Positions 21,931 to 33,693 are shown, numbered from the stretch's first letter. The stretch is 36,412 nt of DNA from Glomus cerebriforme (GCA_003550305.1 QKYT01000468.1:47663-84074), one strand, 5' to 3'. The notes: a model not told the origin generated them from the sequence alone. Numbers and translations are program-made.

Positions 21931-22817
21931 TCACAACGATGATTTTCGAGGACCCTTCACAATTAATACTGGACAATGTGCGTTATGTTGACAGAAATCG
22001 GAAAAACTTCCCAAAAATAATCTATTATTATTATTATTATTATCATCATAATTAATATTATTGAATATATTATGAGATATGTTATTCAAAATGTTCAAAA
22101 TAAAATTAAAATCGCGTACCTTTTCCACGCTGACAAATCTCTGCTTCCCATTATAAGTACGTCAGCCTTTTCTTTTTCAGTATAGTCTACGACGATATTT
22201 CGAGAATCTGTGACGGATTTTATTATTTCGACTTTACATTTAATCTGATTAATTCAATATAAAATAGGATGTAAATATATAATTATTCTAAATGTTTATT
22301 ATATATATATTTATATCATTTTTTTTTTTTTACTTTTGCTGCTTCAAACTTTTCAGCGAATGGTTGCATTGCGTCAGCAGTCTTTTGTTCTACCTCCAAG
22401 TATCAAATAAAAAATATAATATTTAATAATGATTAAGTAGTAAATTGAATAATTTTATTAATAAATGAAATTTTATACTTCTTTTTCTAATTCCGCGGCA
22501 TATTCAGCTGCATAATTTATGTTCATTCCTAAATTATATAATTATTATATTAAAATCAGACCAAAGAAAAATAAAATATGGATTTAAAAATTGTTTTTGA
22601 TATTCTTTATTAAATATAAAGCTCGAAATTTATACTCAATGAGTATATGCGTACCTAATTCTGTTATGTCAAAATCAGAATTTAAACATATCGCAGAAAT
22701 TAAATGCACGTCGTCTCGTTCGGTAATAAGAAAATTATCAATTATCCAATCTATAGTATATGAAGCCTCTTCAGAAGAAGGATCTAATGCTACAACTATT
22801 TTTCGTTGCTTGGACAT
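21931..22817 (-). CDS. Universal stress protein (UspA) family protein
   Basis: Five exons from the top: 22655-22817, 22479-22528, 22334-22393, 22120-22244, 21931-22021; 162 aa, the usual size of a single Usp domain. The N-terminal strand KIVVALDPSSEEA has the conserved Asp that contacts ATP in this fold. The C-terminal half has ADVLIMGSRDLSAWKR followed by LFLGSFSDFCQHNAHCPV, matching the family pattern MGSRG....R...GS.S..C...A.CPVLIV. The glycine usually found after GSR is Asp here, so ATP binding may be altered. Usp proteins bind nucleotides and help survive stress; the exact role in fungi is unclear. It is divergent from DBP10, with 173 bp between the start codons. Intron 4 holds an ATT microsatellite (22024-22042). 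Confidence 0.88.
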
Positions 22818-22990
22818 CTTTTAGACTTGATATTGTTAAATATATTTTTTTTTTTTAAAAAAAATAAAGTTATCAAAACGATCAGCCACAAAATCAGTTT
22901 TAAATCTGTTGGTTGATGACATCATGATTATCGTAAAATGATTTTTTTTGCTCAAAATTTTTTTCAGTTTAAAAATTTGATCTTTTAAGA
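22818..22990. promoter_or_regulatory. Divergent promoter region, stress protein / DBP10
   Basis: Only 173 bp separate the two start codons, so both promoters must lie here or overlap the first exons. An A/T-rich T-then-A tract (about 22845-22865) sits near the stress-protein side. No specific factor site is recognised. Confidence 0.5.
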
Positions 22991-25900
22991 ATGAAAGAAA
23001 AAGTCAGTAAGGAATCGTTGCTAAAAAAAACAGATTCTGACCAAGAGAAAGACAGCGATAATAATGTGGATATTTTTTCCTCGCTGACCAAGGATGACGA
23101 GGAAGAAGTATTTGAGGAAGAAGCAGCTTTCATTTCTAAACAACTTCAAGCAAAAAATAGGAAAAAGAAAAAATCCGGCGGGTTTCAATCAATGGGTATA
23201 AATTATTTTAAATTTTTCTGTATTTGGGCAAATTTTTTGGACAGAAACTTAATTTTTTACTTAACTATTTTCATAGGACTAAGTTTTCCGGTATATAAAG
23301 CAATATTTCATAAGGGTTTTAAAGTTCCAACACCTATACAACGCAAGACAATTCCACTTATTATGGATGGAAATGATGTTGTAGCAATGGCACGAACAGG
23401 ATCTGGCAAAACTGCAGCATTTTTGATACCAATGTTGGAAAAATTAAAAAGTCACTCTGCTAAGGTATATATATGCCACAAGTTGTTTTTCTACAAATGT
23501 AATTCTAATACAATTTAATTTAGGTAGGTGCGCGTGCAATTATTTTATCTCCGTCACGTGAGCTAGCACTCCAAACACAAAAAGTTTGTAAAGAATTTGC
23601 AAAATATACCGATCTGAGAACTTGCATAGTAGTTGGTGGCGATAATTTGGAAGATCAATTCGCGATGATTGCAGGCAATCCCGATATGTATGTAATTATC
23701 ACAATTATGCATTATTCACAATAAGCCTATTCATTTATCAATAATTATTATATTAGTGTGATCGCAACCCCGGGACGTCTACTTCATTTGATAGTTGAAA
23801 TGGACATGGAACTTAAAAGTGTTGAATATATCGTTTTTGATGAAGCTGATAGGTGAATTATGCAAAAATATTATATACTTTATCAATTTTTATGCCAACT
23901 GACTGTAATTTTATTACTTAAAGATTATTCGAATTGGGATTCTCAGTCCAATTACATGAAATATTGCATAGATTACCTCAATCAAGACAGACTATGCTTT
24001 TTTCTGCAACTTTACCTCAATCTCTTGTAGATTTCGCTAAAGCTGGTCTACAAGATCCAACTTTAGTGAGATTGGACGTAGATTCCAAGATTAGCACTGA
24101 TTTAGAGGTAAACTTTTGTCCTTGTCAAGATTAGAATTGTTACTTTCAAACTGTGAATTAACCCGAAATTTGAATGTGTAGATGGCTTTCTTTTCCGTGA
24201 AACAATCAGAAAAAGAAGCTGCCTTATTATACATTCTGAGAGAGATTATCAAAGTGCCAACCAATTTAAATCTTACAAATGATGTCAAGCCAAAATCAAA
24301 TAAGAAAAAATCGAATTCGAAAAATCCTTCGCATGACTTGCTTTCTCATCAAACCATAATATTCGTATCAACAAAACACCATGTTGAATATATAACAAAC
24401 CTATTGAATGTTGCTGGATACCAAACTTCTTATATATATGGTTCACTTGATCAAACAGCCCGGAAAATACAGATAAATGACTTCCGAACCGGCCAAACTA
24501 ATTTATTAGTTGTCACAGATGTTGCTGCTCGCGGTATAGACATTCCAATCTTGGAGAATGTAGTTAATTATGACTTTGTTAGCAGTAGCAAAATTTTTGT
24601 TCATAGAGTTGGTCGAACGGCAAGAGCTGGTAGAAAGGGTTGGGCATATTCATTAATAGCTCCTGAAGAGGTATATATATATATAAGTAAAAAAAAATTG
24701 TTGTTTCATTTTAATAAAAGATCGTAGCTTCCTCATTTATTAGATCTCCAACTGTTTCTTGGTCGTCGCTTGGTGATAGGGTCAACAGCAAATTCACAAC
24801 CAGATTATACTTCTGATATTATTTTGGGTTGTTTTCCTACTGATTCTTTGGACATGAATCTGGAGTGGGTCAAAAACAAACTCGCGGAAATGAGTAATAT
24901 TGAAACACTTAATAACGTTGCAAAAAATGGTTATAAGCAATACTGCAAATCCAGATCGTCAGCATCATCGGAAAGTTATAAAAGAGCCAAGGAAATTACT
25001 GCATTGGAGAACTATACCGATGTGCACTTTCTTTTTGGTTAGTATTAATCATCATGTTTTGAATGTTTTTTGCTGTTTAGTTTAATATTGAAACTACCTT
25101 TTTATTTATTTTAGCTGATAAGATCGGTGAAAAAGAAAAGGACCGACGAAATTTAATTAGCTCAATTTCTAGTTTCAGGCCACACGAAGTTAATAAATTT
25201 ATTTACTACTTATTTAATTTATTTCGATTTAAGTGAGAAATTGGATTAATGAACATTTTATTATAGACTATATTTGAAATTGGAAATCGAGGAAATAAGA
25301 AAACCTCTCTCGCAGCGCAATGTATGAGACAGCGCCGAGGAAATATATCAAAAGTAGTCGAAGGAAATAAGCCTATTGTTCCAAATAATACTTTAAATTT
25401 ATCAAATTCTATAAATTCCACTCAATTGTCCAATTTAGATGATGAAAAAAATGAGGTAAGAATTTATCTCAAATTGTTTTTCATATAATAATAATGTATG
25501 ATATTAATTTATTTTATTTTTAACAGAAACCCGTTATCAAAGACCAAAAAAAGAGGAAGGTTGATGATGATAATTTCGAAATTTGTGAGTTTATGCATTG
25601 ATAAATACGGTTTTTTGATATAACAAGTTTTTTAATGAATTAATATCTGTTTATTATATAGCCAAAAAACAGAAAAATGATAGATTCCGGGATGAGGAAT
25701 TTTATATCCCTCATTTTCAAAAAGATGCCAACACCGAAAAAGGGTATATTAAAATGGTTAATTTGTTAAAAATTAAAATTAAATTATGATTTTAATCCGG
25801 TTTGATTATAGATATTCTGTAAATCAAGGCATGTCCTTTGCTGAAGAATCCAAAAAAGCTTTAATAGAAACTCAGGCCGATGAACATATTCCACAACTAA

Positions 25901-26453
25901 ACAAAGTTAAAGCTTTGAGATGGGATAGCAAAAAGAAAAATTTTGTAAGGGGAACTAATATAGGATCAGATAACAAAAAACTTATTACCACTGAAAGTGG
26001 AATTAAAATTCCCGCTACATATAAAAGTGGAAGGTAGGTTTAATTTAAATAGATCAGACGTGACTCGGTTTATAAAATATTAACTTTTTTTTTCATTTTA
26101 GGTTTAAAGAGTGGCAACAACAAAATAAACTTCAAATTCCACGTATGGGAGAAAAAGAACTACCTACTGCAAATATCAATGTGAAACAATATCGGCATAA
26201 TAAAATTACTGCACCTAAACCTTTGGATCCTTTATCCAAAGATTATGAAAAAAAGATCAAGAAGACTTCCAAAGCTGTTAATGCAAATGATCAGGAACAA
26301 AATTTTAGTCTATCATCTAAAAAGAAACATGCTAATAAAAAATATAATAATGAATTAAAAACAGCAGATCAAATTCGTAAACAGAGAAAATTAAAAGAAA
26401 AACGAAAGGCCAAAAATGCTAGGGCTAGTCGTAAAGGAAAATCCAAGAAATGA
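22991..26453 (+). CDS. DBP10: DEAD-box RNA helicase, ribosome biogenesis
   Basis: Thirteen exons: 22991-23195, 23277-23464, 23524-23687, 23757-23852, 23924-24107, 24182-24670, 24728-25037, 25115-25188, 25267-25455, 25527-25584, 25662-25743, 25812-26033, 26102-26453. The frame stays open for 870 aa, close to human DDX54 (881). Motifs: Q motif [10 protein letters not shown] (81-90), Walker A ARTGSGKT (107-114), [18 protein letters not shown] (214-217), SAT (245-247), and [10 protein letters not shown] (420-429). The segment between SAT and the second RecA domain reads [19 protein letters not shown], typical of Dbp10. The later FEIGNRG, GMSFAEE and KEWQ segments fit the Dbp10 C-terminal domain, and the tail is Lys/Arg-rich. 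Dbp10 unwinds RNA in the nucleolus during 60S subunit assembly. The donor of intron 8 (GAA|GTTAAT) is weak. Start: first ATG, followed by an acidic N-terminus usual for the family. Confidence 0.95.
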
Positions 26454-26611
26454 ATATTATTTAATTTATAATTAATTGTTTATTCATAATATTAATAAAA
26501 ACACATTAGATATACCAATTCTCTATATAAATTTACAATAATGAAAGAATATGAGGACGATAATACGTAAAATATAGTGATAAAGTTAAATATAAAAAAT
26601 TTGACAATATA

Positions 26612-27365
26612 ATGGAACACACGACTGAGCTGAGCCAGCATATTATGCTACTGACCACAAATGCAGTAGGACTTCTTTAGCAACAGCAGTCAGCAGATGT
26701 TAATGCTTCCCTCAAATGCTTTCTTTTCATTCTGATTCCATGTTTATATAAGGAATATATATTTCCTTTAGACATAATATTTAATTCTTAAATTCCGTTT
26801 ATTAAAGAAACTTCTGCAGTTAATTCATCAGATCTACATAACTTTCTTCAATTAGAAAGTTTACTCCTTATGGAATTTATACGCAGAAATTTGGTACAAA
26901 TAGCAATAAATGCAGAATCGATGGTAACTCGGTATTAATATCTTAAATTTATTAAACTGGAAATAATGCAGCAATTCAAACCATTCGATTATGCGGTTTG
27001 TTTTGATTAAAACGCTACTTTTATGGAAAAAAAAAGAAACCCTGGAATAATTAATCTAGTTTTTAAATGATAAATAAGATTCTTATGATCTTGCAATGAA
27101 AGTGATTAAAATATGAATAAAATGAAGTTTCTTTTCTAATATTAATAGACTATCTTTTAATAGTATAAATTATTTATCAAACTATGGAGAAAATGTTATT
27201 GATGTAATGCGAACGATTTCAGACAAAATTTTGAAAATTGGATTTAGTGGTATTGATGATATTGACGAAAGTATTAGAGTGGATACCTTATATACGGAAT
27301 GGGATTATGAAATTTTATTTTATTTATTAATCGAACGACGCGTAAAAATCTCTTTTATTGATTAG
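26612..27365 (+). pseudogene. Broken two-exon gene of unknown family
   Basis: From an ATG at 26612 one frame runs to 26931 with two in-frame stops, TAG at 26678-26680 and TAA at 26789-26791. Composition is protein-like (SQHIMLLTTNAVGLL; SSDLHNFLQLESLLLMEF). A donor GTATTA at 26932 and an acceptor AATAG ending at 27148 join it in frame to 27149-27365, which reads NYLSNYGENVIDVMRTISD and ends at a TAG. The total is about 178 codons. The last 92 codons, from an ATG at 26870, form an intact two-exon ORF that could still be expressed. Phase matching across the intron and the shared frame on both sides of each stop argue for a recently inactivated gene rather than chance. No family recognised. Confidence 0.42.
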
Positions 27366-27540
27366 ATTTTGCGTGACGTATAAAGTATAAACTGTGATTC
27401 ATCATGTTTAATTTATTATACTGAGTTAATAAAATGTATTACAAATATTCAATTATTATTAATCATTGTCATTTTGACTCATTTTGATATCAAAAAAACA
27501 CTCTCACTCTCTACGAAACACTTTTAAAAAGAATATGGAC

Positions 27541-27756
27541 TTATGAAACTTCAAATATCTTATGGTAAGTAAGTTCTGCTCTCGTGAATACTAGCTTCCC
27601 CTTATCCACCTTATGACTTCTTATCCTCAAAACCCTTATTCGTACTGTACAAACTGCAGTCCCACGGTAGAGTTGGTTGGTTGTGGAACGGCATGGTGTT
27701 ATGCGAAGGGAGGAGCGTAGTGCACTTCTAGTAAGTTCAGCCGACCGAAAAATCAA
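27541..27756. other. GC-richer island, possible repeat
   Basis: About 200 bp clearly richer in G+C than its surroundings, with an Arg/Thr/Ser-rich 71-codon frame on the minus strand. The sharp composition edge and the low-information arginine-rich reading suggest an inserted repeat or transposon fragment more than a gene. Confidence 0.3.
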
Positions 27757-28966
27757 AATTTTTCGGATATTAAAACATCAAATTAATATATTCATATTTT
27801 TGCTAAACTACTTGTTTGAAAGTTCTTATTTTTTTCATAATCGATATTGAACAATATTTGCACTAATTTCAAATAAAAAAACAGACTTTATTTTATAAGT
27901 ACAGTTATTTTTTATAAAATTAATAGATTAAATCAAATAATCTTGAAAGAATTCAAACATATAGTGGAAAAGAACGATAATCACATTCATAGTAATAATT
28001 TTGAAATTGATTAAATTTTTTTGGTCATAAAATATAATATCAAGTTTTTTTTATAATAAAATACAAAATTCATATCGGAGTTTGGAGATAAACAATGGAA
28101 ATATGTGTAGTCAAATCAACAATTAGTAAATCGAACCTTTATATAAAGTTAAATCTGGCAATTTATGAATAGAATTTTCTAATAATACAAAGCTCTAATC
28201 TAAAAACAAAATAAAAACTATATAAACCATCTAAATCTGTAAAAAAAAAAAAAAGATATTTTTATCAATATATACATTTTTGATTTTGATCGTTATTGAA
28301 TTCGATCACAAAGATCACACGTTTCCTCTACTTTCTGAGCGGATCTTTTTGATCTATCTGTCCGACCCCTTCGGCTTAAATAGCGTTACTTCTATTAGGG
28401 TGTTAAATCACCGTTAAAGGATAAGTTTACTACTAACGAAGAGTAATTTTTTTTTTTTTTAGAGGGATAATTTAAAAATATTCAAAAAATAAATAGTGCG
28501 ATTATTGATATACAGTATAATGATATATTCTTATCTTTTCTTCCTTGAACTGTGAAATAAAGACTAACCAATTCATCGATCAATCATTATACTTAAATCC
28601 CCTTCAATTATGCATTTGAATGAGTTGTAAGTTCTATTTCTGAATTTTATTATTTTTAACTAGTTAATGATATTCTTTGTTCTATAACAATTGTAACTGC
28701 AGTATTGTAAGTACACTCTTTTCATTTAATGAATGAATGTAGATTTTTACTAGCTAAAGGTATGAGCATTAACTGAAGGAAAAAATTTGGTAGATCTGTT
28801 AGGTAATATAAAAATTTTGCAGATATCAAATGAAATATCTTAAATAGCATTGATAATAACAAATGAAATACTTTTTTCGTCATTTCATTTGCTTTGAATA
28901 TGTCCATGATAATATTATATAAACACACTGATAAAAAAAAAAAAATCCATTTTATTGCTTCTCATC
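27757..28966. other. Intergenic, upstream of the BTB-TLDc gene
   Basis: A/T-rich, no supported frame. A slightly GC-richer patch at about 28300-28440 (CCGACCCCTTCGG) has no recognised meaning. The BTB gene promoter lies at its right end. Confidence 0.4.
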
Positions 28967-30462
28967 ATGTCTATAACATTTTACAAAGAAATAATTAACA
29001 ATTATAAAAAACTCTATGAAACTGAGGAAGGTTACGATGTGAAAATCTATGCTGGTGAAAAACCAAATATAAAAGAATTTCATGTTCATTCATTCATATT
29101 ACAAACGCATTCCGAATTTTTTAAAAAGACTTTTATTACAAAAGATGGTATTGAGAAAAAAGACGATCATTTTATTTTAAATTTGAGTCATTCACCTCAA
29201 ATATTTGAAATTCTTTTACGGTAAAAATACAATTTATATTTATTTAAGATTGAATTTTTTTTATTTATTTTTTTTTTTTTTAATATTATTTTCCCTTTTC
29301 GCGTGAAATTTATAGTTATATGTATTGTGGAAATTTTGATTTGACAACGTTACAATCTTGTGAGATATTAAAACTCTTATTATCATCAGATGAATTAGAA
29401 CTTCAATCTTTAATTACGTATATTCAAGAAACCTTGATTAAAAATCATAAAGATTTTATCATCAAAAATGTTTTAGAAATTGTTGAATTAACTTATCAAA
29501 AAAAGTTTCTTAACAAGTTATGGGATTCTTGTATTCAAGAGATTTGTTATGATTCTAATCACTTTTTCGAATCCACAAACTTTCTTATCCTTAATCCCGC
29601 TATTTTAGAAATAATTTTAAAACGAGATGATTTTTATTTGAGTAATGAAATTATTGGTTGGGAAAATTTATTAAAGTGGGCATGTGGACAACAACCTGTT
29701 ATACAACAAGATGTTAACAAATGGAATAAAAATGAATTTAAAATAATGGAAAGAAGATTAAACAGATTTATTCCATTAATAAGATTTTATCATATATCTT
29801 CAAAAGATTTTCTATTAAAAATATATCCTTTTAAAGAATTATTACCAAATGATTTAGTTAATAATATACTTGCGCATCATATGGCACCAAATAATAAATT
29901 AAATATTAATATACAACCTCCTAGATTTCTAGCACATTTAACTACAATTAAATCTCAAGAAATCTTTAATATTTTTGCTAGTTGGATTGACAAGAAACAA
30001 ACTATGCATTATAGTAAAATTGGTCAAATTCCATATAGGTTCAAATTACTTTATCGTAATAGAGGTAAAACTGTCACAGAATTTCATAATAAATGTGATA
30101 ATAAAGGGGCTACTATAGTTATAGCAAAAGTTACAAATTCGGAACAAATAATTGGAGGATATAATCCTCTTAAATGGGATTCAAGTAATTCATGGAAGAA
30201 AACAAATGATAGTTTTATATTTTCATTTACTGATAGAACAAACTTTCAAAGTGCAAAAGTAGGTTATAGTAAAAATGAAGGATATTCTATATATTGTAAT
30301 TCGAATTATGGACCAACATTTGGTGGAGGTCATGATTTATGTTGTCAAAATAATGGTACTTGGTATATTAAAAATCCACATACCTATTCTGAAATTCATA
30401 AAACAATTTATAATATTAATGTAGATGATTATGAAGTATTTCAAGTTATTAGAAATAGTTAA
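28967..30462 (+). CDS. BTB-BACK-TLDc domain protein
   Basis: Two exons, 28967-29220 and 29316-30462, giving 466 aa. The BTB/POZ domain occupies about residues 20-110: GYDVKIYAGE, then HVHSFILQTHSEFFKKTF, the classic H-x-x-(I/L)-L-x-x-(R/H)-S-x-x-F pattern, then YCGNFDL. A BACK-like helical region follows (about 120-270). The TLDc domain starts near IKSQEIFNIFASWID, with KLLYRNRGKTVTEFHNKCDNKG and IIGGYNPLKW and a glycine-rich end (GPTFGGGHDL). BTB domains bind cullin-3 or dimerise; TLDc domains in animals are linked to oxidative stress resistance and V-ATPase regulation. The combination is heavily expanded in Rhizophagus, probably for substrate recognition by ubiquitin ligases. The ATG at 28967 gives a normal distance to the BTB core. 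Convergent with the HMG gene, 234 bp apart. Confidence 0.9.
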
Positions 30463-30696
30463 TGTATTTGATATCACATGAGCGTCATCAAAAAAATTTT
30501 GTAATATTAATCATATTGAATATTTCATAATCAATAAAATCTTTTATTATTTTTTTTTTTAATTTGATTTTTTTTATCGAAATTTTTAAAATCGAAATCC
30601 GTCATCATGTGACAGTTACAAGAATGTGTTCCGTGTTACAACTTACAATAAAAAGGAAATTGTGCAATTCCGTAGAAGTAGTATAATAAATAGTCC

Positions 30697-31266
30697 TTAC
30701 AAAAATTGAAATCCTAACAAACCAGCAACTAAATTTAAGCGACCTTCCAATATACGAATACGTTCTTTAAGTTCTTCAACTATTAAAGGTTCGGGAGCTA
30801 TGAGATTATCATCAATTTCTAAATTATCAGTCGTAATATCAAAATGTGACGTATTTTGGGATGACAATTCTGATAAAGGATCTACAGAAGAATTTCCATT
30901 TGTGACATTAAGAAGAAAATTCGCGTTTGCATTCTCAACAACGAAATTATTTTGGCTTTGTGAAAATTCTTCTTTACAACGAGCCTTAGCATTATTAACT
31001 AAATTAGTATATGCTTGTTTGACCTCTTCCGATTCATTTTTCCAAGCGTTAGCTGCTATGGCAGAAATTTGCTGCAAAGTAAGCTTATGACCTTTAGATT
31101 TAAGTTCGCGTTGCAAAGACATTCTATAAATAATAAATGCACAGGGAATTCTTTTATTAGTTCCGTCTGGTAATTTGTTCCTTGATAACAAATCATCAAT
31201 AGTTATTTCAGGTTGAGATGGAGCCTTGATATTATCAAAGACGGAAGTAACGTTTGATGTTAACAT
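30697..31266 (-). CDS. MATA_HMG-box DNA-binding protein
   Basis: An intronless 189-aa frame. The HMG box spans about residues 38-99: KRIPCAFIIYRMSLQREL, then the conserved helix-2 region QISAIAANAWKNESEEVK and AYTNLVNNAKA. The P..FI.YR start and A.AW..E pattern match the MATA_HMG group, which includes fungal mating-type HMG factors and their relatives. Known biology: the group bends DNA and regulates transcription, and it is unusually expanded in Rhizophagus. The 90-residue C-terminal part is polar and ends in a leucine-rich heptad-like helix (about 160-185, with EELKERIRILEGRLNL), possibly for dimerisation. The start codon is the only ATG before the box. A mating-type function should not be assumed from the domain alone. 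Confidence 0.88.
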   Translation of the reverse strand: MLTSNVTSVFDNIKAPSQPEITIDDLLSRNKLPDGTNKRIPCAFIIYRMSLQRELKSKGHKLTLQQISAIAANAWKNESEEVKQAYTNLVNNAKARCKEEFSQSQNNFVVENANANFLLNVTNGNSSVDPLSELSSQNTSHFDITTDNLEIDDNLIAPEPLIVEELKERIRILEGRLNLVAGLLGFQFL

Positions 31267-31763
31267 TTTGTATTTGATGAGTTAATAAAAACTGACGTTT
31301 AAAAATTTTTTTCGACTTTGAGGTTGTTAATTTGTTATTTATATATTCACAAAAAAATTGGCTTAGAAAAAAAACGATATATTAACCAATACATGCAATA
31401 CATGCAATATCATTATATATTATAATTAAATGTAGCTAAATGTAGTTAAAGGAATGAATGCATAAAATTGTAGTTACAGTAAAGTTAATGATGGCATAAA
31501 ATTGGTAATCAGTTTCGGCATAAACAAATGGGATATCAGATGTAAACAAAGTACATATTTGTACTTTTTTTTACTTTAGTAATTCATAAAAGCGCTGAAT
31601 TAAGAAAAGATAGAAATATAGGCGCATAAACAAAAATAAGGTATACTGGAAATAAAGTTATTGGAACAACAGGAATTTTTGTTTTTTTTTCAAAGATGTG
31701 ATGATAAAATGTGACTATATGTGGAACCGGAGACTTGAAAACAAATTGTAGATCATAGCAAAT
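31267..31763. other. Upstream flank of the HMG gene
   Basis: A/T-rich, with a doubled ATACATGCA near 31390-31408 and the first of several GCATAAACAAA-type repeats (31498, 31623). No frame supported. Confidence 0.4.
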
Positions 31764-31942
31764 GACAATAGGGTTCGGAAGCTATTGTTATTGATTTCTA
31801 CCAGCTAGTAAAACCATTAATTTCAGGTTTTGATTTATATTATCTTCATTTTCTATATAATATACTGTATTTTTAATTCTTTAAACCATATTTGTGTTGT
31901 ACAAAAATTAAATTTTGTAAAGGTGATAAAAAAGTGATAAAT
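31764..31942 (+). repeat. Diverged direct repeat, copy 1
   Basis: Shares with 32547-32752 the beginning ACAATAGGGTTCGGAAGC (one or two changes), the middle TTTGATATCTAT-like part and the end GTGTTGTAC followed by AAAATTAAATT, TTTGTAAAGG and AGTGATAAA. The two copies lie about 780-800 bp apart in the same orientation. Confidence 0.5.
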
Positions 31943-32349
31943 CTACCGGCTATACATACGACAATCTATTTATTTTAAAATTTTCCGAAAAAAAATAATG
32001 TTATTTGTTGGGGATATCATTCTTAATCCCACCCAATAAATACAGTAATAATTATTACAAAATAATAAAAAGAAATGAATCTTTAGTAGATAAATATGCG
32101 AATAACTCGTGCCTCGTGGAAAATTACATGTATTTTATTATGCAAGTTATGTTGACACTGCTTTATTGGTTTGTTCAATGAGAAACCATGTAATTCAAGC
32201 CGCAGTTTAATGAATGAGTTTCGCTTTTTAGAAATGACGTTTCCAATTACGTAATTATGCTGTAAATGCCTGATTTACTTTATATGCGGGAAAATTACGG
32301 CAACTATTAAATATCCCATTACACAATCAGGAATTCCTAAAAAAAAAAC

Positions 32350-32435
32350 CGAGAAAAATATATATGTAAGGAACATAAACAAAAATAAGGCATGGAGCAT
32401 AAACAAAAATAATAAACAAAAATAAACATAAGTAA
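32350..32435. repeat. Clustered ACATAAACAAAAATAA repeats
   Basis: Several close copies of a (G/A)CATAAACAAAAATAA(G/T) unit occur between about 32362 and 32430, with related singles near 31498 and 31623. No coding role; likely A-rich simple repeat derived from a mobile-element tail. Confidence 0.4.
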
Positions 32436-32546
32436 ATAATGATAAATCCACACAAACATTTCTTCTATATCACCAGTGCCAACCAGTGATACCAGACAAT
32501 ACCTTCTTTATAAAGACAGACTTCATTTTTGTTTTAGTTAAAAGAA

Positions 32547-32752
32547 ACAATAGGGTTCAGAAGTTATTGTTATCATTTCTAGCTTTTTTTTTTTTTAATT
32601 CCAGTCAAGAATCATTATCATATATGATCATATTAATATTAGGTTTGATATCTATATGTACCGTATTTGGTTCGTTTCTCCTAGTGAAACCACATTGTGT
32701 TGTACCAAAATTAAATTTACCAAAATTTGTAAAGGAGGATAAAAAGTGATAA
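32547..32752 (+). repeat. Diverged direct repeat, copy 2
   Basis: Second copy of the repeat at 31764-31942. Here an open frame of 87 codons ends at TGA 32747-32749 and encodes a hydrophobic segment (IILILGLISICTVFG), but copy 1 has stops in the matching frame, so a coding role is doubtful. Confidence 0.45.
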
Positions 32753-33050
32753 AAACCAAAAACCATTCAGTTAATTCGTAAATAAACGATAGATATATAG
32801 AATTCATTGAATTAGGGCACACCTAGAGGGGATAAAAATGAAACTTAAAACAAAGCATTTTTGGGCATCATAAAGTTCTTAAATTCTAGAATCTGCCATA
32901 GGTATTAGATATAGTATAGACTATAGAGACAAAACGAATCTAACTGTCACGTGAGTTCCATGAGATAGGTACTATATTTTTGTTCGAACCTGACATTTTA
33001 CAGATATATAGCGATATATAACTTAAAAAATTTATCGTTAGTTAACCAAG

Positions 33051-33490
33051 ATGTCACTTTACCGAAAATCACTTGATCAAAATGCCATTTGGTTGAAGTC
33101 CATTTCATTGAAGGGATATTTTGCCAAAGTACCTTTTTGCTGAAATGGATATTTTGCTTGAAATTATTTATTTATTTTTTATTCATTACTACTTTATCCA
33201 TTCCATTCTAAGTTATAAGAAAAATTTATCATTAATAAAACATAATACCAGATACTATATTTTGGGTATTATATATTATTATAAAATGTTTAGCAATAAG
33301 CATAAATAAAATTCAGAAAATATTTAATGGGTATTTATTTTTTTATTTTATTAAAAAAAAATTAACTTTCGGAGAAGTGGCCTTTGACAAAATATCCCTA
33401 CAGTGAAATGGACTTCAGCCAAATGGCATTTCGGGGTAAAATTTCTTTCGATAATACAGGTTCGACAAAATGAACTTTGGCAAAGTAGTC
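33051..33490. mobile_element. Inverted-repeat element with periodic arms
   Basis: The left arm (about 33051-33165) and right arm (about 33367-33490) are inverted copies. The best match is AAATGCCATTTGG near 33080 with CCAAATGGCATTT near 33419-33431, continuing through GAAGTCCATTTCA and GGGATATTTTG. The arms are built from imperfect units of about 17 bases, each like TTTGGYYGAAGTNCAT, so they also resemble a tandem repeat. The 200-bp centre is A/T-rich with no gene. Size and structure fit a non-autonomous DNA element able to form a long hairpin. Confidence 0.6.
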
Positions 33491-33693
33491 CATAACCATT
33501 TAAACATTAATGAACTAATAACTTACCTCATCATTATATAGTATACCTTCCAGACAGTGACTTTTTTTTTACATCAGAGTAACTATAGCAGTTTATTAAG
33601 CAAAAATATAACAAGTTACATTAATACTAAGAACATGAAAATATACTATATATCTTTGATCTTACTCTCTATTGTAGGAATTCTTAAAATTGA

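Noticed and set aside
22591..22824. 77-codon plus-strand frame
   Set aside because: Antisense of exon 1 of the universal stress protein.
32975..33000. TTCGAAC resembling a tRNA B box
   Set aside because: No A box, cloverleaf or acceptor stem can be built around it on either strand.
33121..33309. 62-codon plus-strand frame
   Set aside because: It starts inside the arm of an inverted-repeat element and covers its A/T-rich centre; hydrophobic low-complexity reading.
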